From Chara braunii (Eukaryota > Streptophyta > Charophyceae > Charales > Characeae): a stretch of 42,299 bases of DNA. A program made the position numbers and the translations under genes. Under the pieces are notes generated by a model that saw only the letters and a list, made by a program, of their open reading frames with translations, searched no databases and was not told the DNA's origin. Location of the stretch: the NCBI GenBank assembly GCA_003427395.1, contig BFEA01000437.1, positions 507,885 to 550,183 on the forward strand. The letters are read 5' to 3'. This document shows, piece by piece, positions 29,494 through 39,095 of the stretch. How positions within the stretch are numbered: position 1 is the stretch's first letter; each line of letters begins with the position of its first letter.

Positions 29494-30700
29494 GGGCCTC
29501 GTTAGACACTCCTAAGTGTGTCCTTGGCCTCGAGGACGAATTCCTCGAAACGTTTTAGCATTTTTGCGGTCATTGTTCCACTCATCCTCGGGGAAACGGC
29601 TCCAACGACGAATCCTAAACGCTCTGCCGTGGTCATTTTCATATGAATACATGAGGCCGTGGGCTGGATGTCCGTCATCGTGAGGAGATGTCCATCCCTA
29701 TTCAGGCCTGGCACATCGGTTGCAGCGGCGAGGCGCTCAAGGCTGTGAAAAAAAAAAAAGGCAGCAAATGACCCGTTTCAAATTCAAATTTCCAAACTGC
29801 AGCAGTGCAGTCCTCTGTCCTGCACGGAAGGGCGTCCCTGGACTCCATAACGTAAATGCGGTCCCTTGCGTCACGCAGGCATCAGAATCGTCCTCATCAC
29901 ATGGCTGGCGCACACACGGCGACGGTGGCGGGTGCTTGGTGGTGTCCACACACGACTGTAGCGCAGGAACTGATTTAGCCACAACGACGATCTTCAGGTC
30001 TGCTTGGTGTTGGGCTGCCTTCGTTGGCGTGGTTGAAACGATCGTCGTTGCGACGGTGAAGGGTGATAACCAGAATGCGTCGAGGGCATTGTCCATGGAT
30101 AAGCTGAATGGAGTGGCGGCGGCAGCGTCCGCGGTCGTCATTCGGTGTCACACGGAGAGAGTGTACAGCATCATGTCCTTGAAGCTCTCCATGCACAAGC
30201 GAAGGATGCTCATGCAGCAGATCATGGACAACCTAGACTGCATCACCAGTGCAACCGTCACAATGCAAATGTGCACCCTGCTTTCGCCTGGTGTGTTTCC
30301 ACAGGCGACTTCGCGATGGTGGATGAAACGCAGGACAAGAGGTAAGTGGGAGTCTCGGAGGATCTTTGAATCATTGATGACGCGACCAACGAGTACTACA
30401 AGAAGAAGCTGCCCATGAAGTGGAGTCTTTTGAGAGATCGCAGAGGCACTCCGCATTTGGAGCGCAGGGTGACATTCTGCTGGGTGCCGTTGACATCGGA
30501 ACACATCGTCGTGTGCGCTCTTTACCGGTGGGCCAGCAGCGAAATGTAAGAGAGCAGCACATCTTTGTTCGGCATTGATCGAGCAACGGCTCTGGTCGCT
30601 GTTGAGGACGTCACTAGGGCGCTGTTAACATCTACTGGGAGAAGATCTCGTGGCCGTGAGGAGCGAGGACGGAGGTCATACTGCGTGCATTCGAGGAGAA
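29494..30700 (+). mobile_element. Second PIF/Harbinger element, one end plus a decayed transposase start
   Basis: GGGCCTCGTTAGACACTCCT at 29494-29513 is identical to the right tip of the complete element. Subterminal sequence (TTTTTGCGGTCATTGTTCCA then CTCATCCTCGGGGA) matches that element's right end too. The orientation is head-to-head: in both, the transposase N-terminus lies next to this tip. No opposite end was found downstream, so the element is truncated or its far end has diverged. Confidence 0.78.
30100..30680 (+). pseudogene. Decayed N-terminal part of a PIF/Harbinger transposase
   Basis: Matches the N-terminal half of the 27472-28807 transposase: IRCHTERVYS, PQATSRWWMKRRTRGKWES, then after a frameshift near 30360 DDATNEYYKKKLPM, HLERRVTFCWVPL and YRWASSEM, a TAA where Tyr is expected (near 30547), then ESSTSLFGIDRATALVAVEDV. 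The catalytic half is missing. The copy is far more diverged than a recent duplicate would be. Confidence 0.8.
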
Positions 30701-30779
30701 GGAACACGTTATTCGTTAAGATAAGATATTATATTGTGTCCTCTTCCAAACGAATTCATTTTTGGCTGCAGCCTAAGCA

Positions 30780-31300
30780 ACGTAGGGATGCCCATCCTCT
30801 CCCCCGAGATGGTTTTTTGGATGTTTGATGAGATGAATTTATTTGGAAGTGTAATTATAGGCACACCCATCCACTCGCCCGAGATGCAGAAGTGTGTTGA
30901 GATCCATACTTGTTTATAATTGTGATAATCAAGGTACCATGCCCATCCTCTCGCCCGAGATGGTTGTTTAGATGTTTGATGAGATCCAGACTGCTTTAGA
31001 AGTGCAATGATAGGCACGCCCATCCTCTCGCCCGATATGCTGAAGTGTGTTGAGATCCATACTGGTTTACAATTTTAATGAACAAGGTGTCATGATTGTA
31101 TCCTTGTTGGATATGTTTGTCTAGGTTATTCTTAAGAAGCACAGGCATGCCCATCCTCTTGCCCAATACGGTTTTGTGGATGTTTGATGAGATCCGGACT
31201 TGTTTAGAACTGTAATGATAGGCAAACCCATCCTCTCACCCGAGACGGTTGTTTGGATGTGAGATGGAATTCATACTTATAATTGTGATGAGCAATGTGT
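30780..31300. repeat. 76-bp minisatellite, six units
   Basis: The core CCCATCCTCTCGCCCGAGAT recurs, with variants, at 30791, 30866, 30942, 31019, 31150 and 31227. Spacing is 75-77 bp except for one 131-bp step, where about 54 bp (GTATCCTTGTTGGATAT-containing) is inserted. Every second unit is more alike (AAGTGTGTTGAGATCCATAC versus TGTTTGATGAGATCC), giving a higher-order period near 153 bp. Confidence 0.88.
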
Positions 31301-32096
31301 CATTGTATCCTTGTTGGATATATTATAATTCACTTTGTGTCATCATCTTAAGTACAGTAACAGTAAGAATGACTGTTAAAATATAACTTAAAAATGTTTA
31401 TCGACAATATGGACAGTCAGATATGTGTTGGGTGTAGATGGCTACTGGTTTGACTGGAAATAATTTCACCTTGTAACAATCAATTAATTTTGACATACAT
31501 CCTTGCTTGTGACAAGACCCGTCATATTACACAAGAACTTGGAATTCTGTATATTTTCGATAAAATTGACACTTTAATTTGTCACGCATAAAAGTTTCAG
31601 TTATGAACGCAAAGTTGTTGGTTACATGTAATGCAGGCAGTCACAAGGCATCTAAATGGATGCACACGCAAGAGACGTTAAGTTAGTGATCTTTGCATAA
31701 TGAACCGCACACTTCGATACTTGCCAAGTTTTGCCTTGCATCCACACACCACTTTGTCGTATCACACGACAAGTTCGGATATTATCTGATGTCAATCATA
31801 TGTGCAATTTAGGTTATCGTGCAAAAAATTCAAAATATGGAACAAATTTCAACGAAATGCAAACTAGTTTCACTGAATGAAAAACGATAGGTTTATGACA
31901 GAGATCACAAAGTCTACACATGACACAAGATAGGTAGTGAGCATGCGAAAGAGAACTTAAAATCGTAACAATAAAAGAAAGCAATGTCGTTGTCAAAACG
32001 ACAGTTGAACAATGTCATGTATCATAAAATTTAATCATTAATTAATAGAATACATTCAAAAGAAAGTTTGGAAGTCCCACACCACCATCAAAGTAG
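31301..32096. other. AT-rich stretch without a recognised gene
   Basis: Markedly more AT-rich than the transposon interiors to the left. Only short frames, none with motifs. It may belong to the element that carried the neighbouring Ulp1-like gene. Confidence 0.4.
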
Positions 32097-33121
32097 ATGA
32101 CCTTCCAGGATATAGGTTGTCAATTGTCGTCTAATAAGCGGGATATCATTATGAGAGAACGTGAAAGGTGGTCGATCACCACGTTGCAACAGCGTCACAA
32201 ACATCTATATGAACACCTCCCAACTTGTTTCATCCACTTGTCTTGGAACTCCTTCCACCACACCAGTCGTCGCGCTCGACTTCCAACTCCAACCCGACCG
32301 GATATGTAATGTTTCATCTTCTAAATACTGTACAATCAAATCGAAAAGACTAAGGTAAAAATCCCTACCAGCTACAATGCGATGAAAAAAATCGAAAATT
32401 TCTAAGACATTGTCTCTTAAGTTGACAGAGAGGAGGATCCAGTGATCATTATCTTTGTGGACAGGCACAACGATAATATCATATTGAAGTAGATCTACGT
32501 TTTTTGCTCACCTTTTCACCCCATTGTGTCCTTGAAGTGACTACTTACTAAAGAAGAACGAATTGAAGCTGAAGACATGAAGGTCTGATGACATGTCACG
32601 TATCGCACATGTGGTCGACCTCAAAAGCGTCATGTAAAAATTAATCACTTCATTATTCACCCTACCATCGATATGCAAAAGGAGGAGGGGATTTTTCGCT
32701 GTAATTCGCAAGTGATTATCAGCGAGGTTAGACAGAACTGTGAGAGGAGACACCTAACCTCGTATAATGTCGTCTTGAACCCGCAAGTGTTGAGGCGCAG
32801 TTGTCGAGGTGAAGCTTCCCCCACGTGCTCCACGTGCTGTGATGCGCACTCCACAACACCGAGCAACGCACACGCAGGGCAGTATGAAACGGGGTTCTAA
32901 GGATTGTCCTTCACAACACGACGCATTCAATTTGCTAAGTATTTCTTATACATGGTCTGAACCCTAGTCACTGATCGTGAATATTTCCCCTTCTCCGGAA
33001 GCAGAAGGGAAAGACACTGCTCAATGGCTATGTCATGCTCCTTCTTTCTGATCTCGACATGAACCCCTGATGCCTTTAACATATCCTTGTTTTTTGTCGT
33101 CAACCCCGAGACTTTCTGCAA
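32097..33121 (-). pseudogene. Dead Ulp1-type (C48) cysteine protease gene, probably transposon-derived
   Basis: On the minus strand, pieces in order match the Ulp1 fold: a lead-in (KKEHDIAIEQCLSLLLPEKG near 33000), NNEVINFYMTLL and LHVFSFNSFFFSK (32660-32545), VPVHKDNDHWILLSVNLRDN (32475-32405, with the catalytic-type His), IFDFF (Asp position), and RQVDETSWEVF (near 32215), then FTFSHNDIPLIRR. The catalytic Cys of the usual SCGVF motif is Trp and its Gly is Glu. Stops or frame breaks fall near 32543, 32204 and 32099. Ulp1 domains of this form are common in plant Mutator- and CACTA-type transposons; no matching transposase or inverted ends were found. Confidence 0.75.
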
Positions 33122-33341
33122 TATGTGTGCCGAGTATCTCGAGTACCTCTCTTTGCGAAGTGATCAAACCCCTATAAAACTTGAACAGAAGAAAGAGAAA
33201 TAAAAACGAATATACGTTTCCCAACACGAGTCCGACGGAAGTGACAATGTAAAGGAATGACACAACCTACAAGACGCAGGTCCTCTCCAAATATTGAGCA
33301 CAAACTTCGCATGGCACTGAGTACCGAGGAGCGTTGTCGGC
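33122..33341. other. No gene seen
   Basis: Short stretch upstream (minus-strand sense) of the Ulp1 remnant; possibly further decayed sequence of the same element. Confidence 0.3.
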
Positions 33342-33883
33342 GCGAATACCCTTACAAGGGTATTCGCCCTGGGTTTTTGCAAGTGGCAGAAATTAAGTCT
33401 GGATTAAAGTCTAAGTATACCGCGTGAGGCGCGGCTGCGTTCGTGGTCAAGGTTGACAGGATGGTTGATTAGGATAAAGAGTGTGTGGGCGCGCAGATTT
33501 GAGGCGCGCGTGATCCTTTCGTTTGTTGATGGTTGAAGAGTCGGCGTGATCGCCGACCAAAATTTCTATTGCTGATTAAGTTATGATTATAAAAATTATG
33601 TCTCGTTGATTGATGTGCTTGCCTGTGACCTGTGCGTACGTGCGGAGGATGGCATCAACAACAATGTGACTTCTCAAGGCATTTCAGTAGCTTTGCGCGT
33701 CGCACAGTGTCCGCTTATTTAGGCGTCCGCCGGAGATAGACCCAGACTTGGGCCTAGCATTATTGGTTACGGTGTCGGACTTCTATCTGTGAGATTCGAG
33801 GATCGAGGTCGAGCGGCGGCGAACCGCGGTTATTAAAGTAGTACAAGGAAGGCTGAGGGATTAAGGACCCAGCGGGGCTGGGT
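33342..33883. repeat. Cluster of short perfect hairpins
   Basis: Hairpins seen: 33342-33367 (12-bp arms GCGAATACCCTT, 2-base loop); 33420-33434 (CCGCG/CGCGG); 33489-33509 (GCGCGC/GCGCGC); 33540-33557 (GTCGGCG/CGCCGAC); 33867-33883 (ACCCAGC/GCTGGGT). Their stems are unrelated. No coding frame is convincing here. Confidence 0.75.
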
Positions 33884-34604
33884 TTGCCGATGGCGACATC
33901 GAGACGGTGTTAGCAATATTTTTGTTTTTTTGTTGTCGTTCGCCAACCACGAGCTGACCACGGGAGGTCTGAGCGTGAGCATGCCGCTGGAACACGGAAG
34001 AGTAGTGAGCCAAGTCCAAGGGCTAGTAGGACGGGCGCAGCAGGGCAAAGGCCGCTGCCACGACGAGCACCGGGGACGTTAAAGTCCTCTTTTGAATATT
34101 TGCTACTACCGCAAAGACCTGCGTCGGGCCATTTCACTTAGGCCCGCGCTTGGGCGCCCGCAAGATCCATGCCCCGGCTCCGCGGCTTGTTATGAGAGAC
34201 CCGAGTGGGACTTACCTATTGCAGGGCCGAAGGGGTGGCAGGCCCTGCTCGGAGGAAAGGGGGTAAGGGCAAGCGGAGTAGAGGTAGTCTGGGCTACCGC
34301 AGCGGAGGCCAGGGAGCACAGTGGCACCGCAAAGGGGCAGGGAGCGAAAGGTACCGGGTCAGAAGGCACTGTGAGGGAGGGCGCAACAGTGAGGATCTGT
34401 CGATCGCTCGACGGATCTGTGGACAGAAGACGCAAACCTTGTTAGACCGACCGGTAACGGGCTCCCTGCAGAGTTTCCCTCAGGATAGCGGGAGTTGTTG
34501 AGTAGCTCGCCGGTCGCTATAGGATCCGCTACTACCGGAAGCGGTGTTGGCCAAGGCAGCAAAGCGGGCAGCAGCGGGGAGAGTCGGAGGAGGAACCAGC
34601 AGGC
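33884..34604. other. GC-rich sequence without a recognised gene
   Basis: Overlapping frames on both strands, none with a known motif. A few weaker inverted repeats (for example GTAG/CTAC near 34285) continue the hairpin-rich character. Confidence 0.4.
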
Positions 34605-35912
34605 GGAATGAATCGGGGCGCGTTTCAGCGCCGGGGGTTCATTCCAAGAAAGCAGCTATGAGGGGGGCGTAAGTAGACGTTGGAAAGCATAAAAGCCGCC
34701 CGATTTCTGATGGAATCGGGCGGGGACAGAAATGATTCCGAGATTTTTGGTACCGGGCGACTCTGCTTTACACGCTAGAATTAGTAAAAAAGTAGTTGAG
34801 TTAGAGTTAGGAAGAAAGAGGAGGTCCGCGGAGCTATGGCAGGAGGCGAACGAAGGTAAAGGAGGCCGAAAATGAACCTGGGCGTGAGAGGGCACCAGGT
34901 GCATTCAAATGGTGAGGAAAGCGATAGCGGGCGGAGCAATAGCGCGGTGAGCGACGAGCAGCGGGAAGGCGTTGAGAAGGAGACACAGCGGGCGACGGGC
35001 GGTAGGCCGGTGAGGGAAGACGGAGGACGAGAGGTTGGGAAAGAAAGGGGCATCGAAGTGGCACAGCCGCAGAGAAAAAAAACAATGAACCTGGACGCAG
35101 GCTGCGCTAGGTACATTCAGGATTGAAGGAGGAGGGAGTCAGGCATGGCGGAACGGAGAACCTGTAACTCGCTCGTCTCCCATCAAATTCGGGCGGGGAA
35201 AAGTGTTAGGTGGAGGGGGGTTTGGCCGGGCGAAGCCAATGGGAGTGTTAGATTCGGCTTGGGGTTAGTGGAATAAGAGTTAGATGAGAAAAGTGGTGCG
35301 TCGGGGCTATGGCGGAGGAGAGGAGTGACGGGGAGTAGAAAACGAAATACCGCTCGATTCTAGACGAAATCGAGCGGGGAAAGACTCGAGGTAGGGGTTT
35401 TAACCCCGGGCGACTTCAGATATGTAGTTAGATTAGGAGGAGATTGAGTGGAGAGTGAGTTAGTAGGAAGCATGGTGCGCTGAGCCATGGCGGGAAGCTC
35501 CGAAGAGGGGCGAGTGGGAAATGCGTATCTAGTCACTGTGCGTTTCTGGTTGGATTTCAGCACAGTAAAAACCGAATCTATGGGTTTATAGGTAGGGCGA
35601 AGTGAGTAGTGGAGATAGATTTGGAAGAAAATTAGTAGATTTGGAGTTAGAAGAGGAAGTGAATCAGGATGAAAAAGGGTGCCAGATGCACGCGCGACTG
35701 GGTTCGAGATGGCGGAGAGGCGAGCTAGGCGCAGGGAAAAGGGGGCACGCACCTGGCCGGTTTCGTATGAAAGTTTCATTCGGTTTTGCTTATCCGATTG
35801 GTGAAAGCAGGCTCGAAGGTGGGTAGCACACTTGGTGTCAGGGTGTGTAGGGGCTGCGCACAGAGAAAAGCAGTACAACGATGAATCCTTCCGTTTTTTG
35901 CGGAAGATTCAT
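34605..35912. repeat. Array of degenerate repeats about 180-230 bp long, each with a hairpin
   Basis: Hairpins at 34605-34645 (GGAATGAA/TTCATTCC), 34696-34723 (CCGCCCGATT/AATCGGGCGG), 35168-35197 (CTCGCTCG/CGGGCGGG, two G-T pairs), 35350-35377 (CCGCTCGATT/AATCGAGCGG), 35535-35566 (ACTGTGC/GCACAGT) and 35881-35912 (12 bp, one bulge). Several are followed by a GGGCGA-type word, a TTAGA/GAGTTAG-rich stretch and a GCTATGGCGG-type word, so they sit in related repeat units. The phrase ATGAACCTGG also recurs at about 34873 and 35085. No ORF is convincing. Confidence 0.7.
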
Positions 35913-36018
35913 TTTTGGATGCTTCTTTATTGCTTTTTCCTTTTTTATTTTTAGTTTTGCACGTTTTCCCCTTTCTTTTATGGGCACAGAAGGAGGGCGA
36001 GGGCATCATGCTTGATGC
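35913..36018. other. Spacer, no gene seen
   Basis: T-rich sequence following the last hairpin of the series. Nothing recognised. Confidence 0.3.
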
Positions 36019-36820
36019 TTACCTGTTTAGCTGGTGGTCGCTCACTCTGCTGAGCATGGCATGAGGGGAGGCGGAAGCGGCAAGCGAAGGAGGGTCTGCA
36101 GCGTGCACACTGTTAAGCGTGATTTGGCTCGTTACTGAGTCACCGCAGTCGCAGCCACAACCATCCCTGTTGGACGTAGTAGCTGGGACGAACTGCAGGG
36201 TGAAGAACGGCTTGCTGGGTGACTCAGAATGAGCCATGACTATCGTTGTCCGATGTAGTAGGCAGAGTGAGCTGTTGGTTGTAGACTTACCTGGTCGGGG
36301 CAGTGTGCGGACAGGGACAGGACTGGAAGGCTGTCCGCTAGCCTGATGGTGTTGCTGCAGAGATCGCTGGAACGACGGTTCGGTATCATTGTGATCAGAG
36401 TCTGGCCATAAACCGTTGTTACTTGGAGTTGAGGCGCTGCTGTTGTCTGGTGGGAAACCACCGCCCATGTTATTGCTTGCGGTACCACCAGGTCAACATT
36501 GATCCAAGCACCCACTGTGTTGACTGAGCTCGTGCTACTGTGGGGGTTACAAGGCTAACTGTCGAGAGTGGGGGCGACGACCGTCGCTCGACGAACCGCT
36601 GTTTGCCGAGCTCCTGTCCATTAAGACTACTGCGGGCTAAGGCAGTTGCAGGTTGTTTTGGGCTTACTGTTACGACGCTGCAACATGGTGAGGCCTGCAT
36701 CATAGGCTGCCACCGCGCCCGAGGGTTGCGTGTGAGGTGTTGTGCGCAAGGAGAATTGCTGAGGCTCCGTGGAGTTATCAGATTGTTGTGCAAGTAGTGA
36801 GCGACTGAGAAGAAGCACAA
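36019..36820 (-). other. Overlapping Ser/Pro/Gln-rich minus-strand frames; possible exon remnant
   Basis: Three minus-strand open frames (36820-36470, 36818-36627 and 36468-36019) have Ser, Thr, Pro and Gln-rich composition (PQQFSLRTTPHTQPSGAV; FPPDNSSASTPSNNG) unlike the simple repeats nearby. On the same strand AAACAG|GTAAGC near 36031 and ACCAG|GTAAGT near 36290 look like splice donors. No family recognised and no start or acceptor assigned; a lost gag-like or host exon and pure chance are both open. Confidence 0.25.
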
Positions 36821-37556
36821 CGACTGTTTGGAACGGTAGGAATACAGTTTTATGCTAGGTACCCAAGGATAGTATAAGGAAGATGATTGGGTCGTGAAGG
36901 AGGGCTATTGATTGTGGCTTGGAGAAGTAGAGGTGGGGGGACAGGGATTGTTGCTGCGGGTTGAGGGTTCGTCTCGAGAGTTGAGTTCAGCAGTTCGACT
37001 TCAGTTCCGACCAAGATGTAATGTTTTGGCCATCATTGCGGGGCCCTCAGGCGCGTGAAGATTACAAGGCCCTCTCCTGAGATTTGAGTTGTCCCACTCC
37101 TGTATCTCGAGAGTCCGAAACCCCTCATACTATCTTCCTACTCTCAGTCTAATCCTGTCCTGATAGGAAGGCGGCATGCGGGATTGCAACCCGTAACCCG
37201 CGCCAAGGCCTCTGTGCGAGGTTGCCCCACCGATTGCGGGAGCCCTGCCGGGACTCAGGAGGAGTTCTGGAGGTAGGGAATTGAAAGGTAACTGTTGTTT
37301 TCCCCCTATAAGACCCAGATTATAGCCCCTATCTGTATTGCCCTTGGTATGTCTTGACTGAGTATACTGTTTGTATCCTTACCTTGACTTTCAGTTTGAC
37401 TTCAGGATATGATTCAGATTAAATAAAGGAATGCATGCAATCTCAGTTTCAATTTCTTTTGATTGTCTGAAAGCAGAGTTGTTTAAGAGAAGGGGTTGCA
37501 TCTGGGGGAAGGGTGAGAGAAAGGGGTTTTGCTCGAGATTGGACGGATCTTATGGG
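36821..37556. other. No gene; possible LTR-like start near 37016
   Basis: TGTAATGTTTTGGCCATCAT near 37018 reads like the start of a plant LTR, and inverted words (CTCAGG/CCTGAG around 37047-37082) continue the hairpin-rich character. No partner LTR was found in the window. Confidence 0.3.
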
Positions 37557-38461
37557 GTCAGGCATGGTTCCATAAGGTTGGATGGTCTGACTGCTGTGTT
37601 TATTCTGTTTTTCTGAAAAGGCCAAGTTTTGTTTCTAAGATAAATGGCTTGGCCGTTGTGTTTACTTAATTTCGTCAGGCTTTGTTTCTAAGATGAATGA
37701 CCTGGCTATTTGTTTTGTGGGGAATGATTGTGCAAACTTGAGGACCAAACATTGTTTCATAAGATTGGATGGTTTGGTCGTTGTTTATTTTTGGGTGGTT
37801 TCTGAACAGTGTCTGGGTTTAACTCAGAGTACTCTGCGTTTTTGGTGCTGAGAAAAGGGGGTTGAGCTTTGTTTCTAAGATGAATGGCTCAACTCTTTTG
37901 TTTGTTTTATTCTGAGGGAGTAATTTTCGTTGAGGACAAAGCAGATTCCATAAGATTGGATGGCTTTGGACTCATGTTGTACACAGATGGATCAGGGAGA
38001 AATGAACCTGGCAGAGGACCAGGCATGTTCCATAAGAGTGGATGGTCTGGCCCAATGCCTCGCACATGTTGGAACCCAAAATGTTATTATTTGGCTATAT
38101 TCTATTATTATTCTATTTAAGAACAAGCTGGTCAGACAGGGTCCCATAAGATTGGGTGGTCTGACTATAGCTTATCATAAACTTGAAGAGAGTATAATTA
38201 ATAATATAAATGAGGTTAACTTTGGGCAGGCTGAGCTTTGTTTTTAAGATGAATGGCTCAGTCCTACGCTCAGCTTTTGAACACTAAGTTCAGAGAGGTA
38301 CATATAACTTAGGTATTAAACAGTTCAGGGCGACTTAGCATTGTTTCTAAGATGAAAGGCTTAGTCATATGCCCAAAGGAAGAGATAAGTACTTGTGCAA
38401 CCTGTTCGTGTATATTAAATGGTTCAGTCAGGCATGTTCCATAAGATTAGATGACCTGACT
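37557..38461. repeat. Array of eleven hairpins with conserved loops and different stems
   Basis: Hairpins of 32-37 nt at 37557, 37620, 37674, 37743, 37861, 37937, 38017, 38131, 38229, 38332 and 38426. Stems differ but pair: GTCAGGC/GTCTGAC, GGCCAAG/CTTGGCC, GTCAGG/CCTGGC, GACCAAAC/GTTTGGTC, GTTGAGC/GCTCAAC, CAAAGC/GCTTTG, GACCAGGC/GTCTGGCC (one mismatch), GTCAGAC/GTCTGAC, CTGAGC/GCTCAG, GACTTAGC/GCTTAGTC (one mismatch), AGTCAGG/CCTGACT. Loops fall in two related types: TTCCATAAGATTGGATG and TTGTTTCTAAGATGAATG. Spacers are 19-80 nt, T/G-rich, and often begin TTGTGTTTA-like. No coding frame and no known family. Confidence 0.88.
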
Positions 38462-38759
38462 CTACACCTAATGTAAGTTGGGTACAAATGGGTAATTTAC
38501 TGAGGAGACATGAACTATTGTTTGCCCGAAATTAATTTGGGATTGGTGAGAGTACTTACCTTCGTGGTTTGGCCTGCATGTGACTGAGTGAGGCTACTAT
38601 TTAGTCTGAGTTTCACTTTGATAGGTAGTTGTTTTAGTCGCTCGCCGCGTGCTAGAGTCATAAGAGTTAGCTTCAATTCCTGCATTTTCTTAGCTACGTT
38701 TTTTTACTTAGATCAATTCTCGCATTTTCTGGGATCTTTTGTTATACTTGGCTTTGTAT
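38462..38759. other. Spacer, no gene seen
   Basis: AT-rich sequence between the hairpin array and the 123-bp array. Nothing recognised. Confidence 0.4.
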
Positions 38760-39095
38760 AAAATTTGGTAAGCTACTTTCTTTACGGGAAGCGCTGCCGA
38801 AATTTCTGCAAATCCAAGGAGTTAGTCAACTTTTAGACTTTTCAAAGTTCGACTTGTCTAAAGTTCATATATGGCTTAGTAAAAATCTGGAAAGTCTCCT
38901 TTTCTAAAGGGAGTGCTGCCAAATTTTTTACTAATTCAGGGAGTTAGACAAAATTTGACTTTGGAAAGTTAAAAGCTATTTTTGTTTTCATATTCGGGCT
39001 GATATAACTTCTGAAAAGACACCTTCCCTACGGAAAGCACTGCCGAAATTTCCTGAGTTTAAAGTAGTTAGACTATTTTTTGACAGGTGACGATT
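38760..39095. repeat. Three-unit tandem array, period 122-124 bp
   Basis: CTGCC(G)AAATTT at 38794, 38916 and 39040, each preceded by a CTTTNCTAAAGGGAG-type word and followed by GAGTTAGNC or TAGTTAGAC. Units are diverged but in register. Confidence 0.82.

Noticed and set aside
33342-33367. 12-bp perfect hairpin as a transcription terminator
   Set aside because: No T run follows and the sequence is eukaryotic nuclear DNA, where such terminators are not expected.
37016-37040. LTR start TGTAATGTTTTGGCC as a firm retrotransposon boundary
   Set aside because: No second LTR, primer-binding site or coding domain was found, so it is only mentioned as possible.
37557-38461. CRISPR-like reading of regularly spaced repeats
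   Set aside because: Spacing is irregular (54-118 bp), the repeat is a variable-stem hairpin rather than a constant repeat, and the genome is plant-like with no cas genes.
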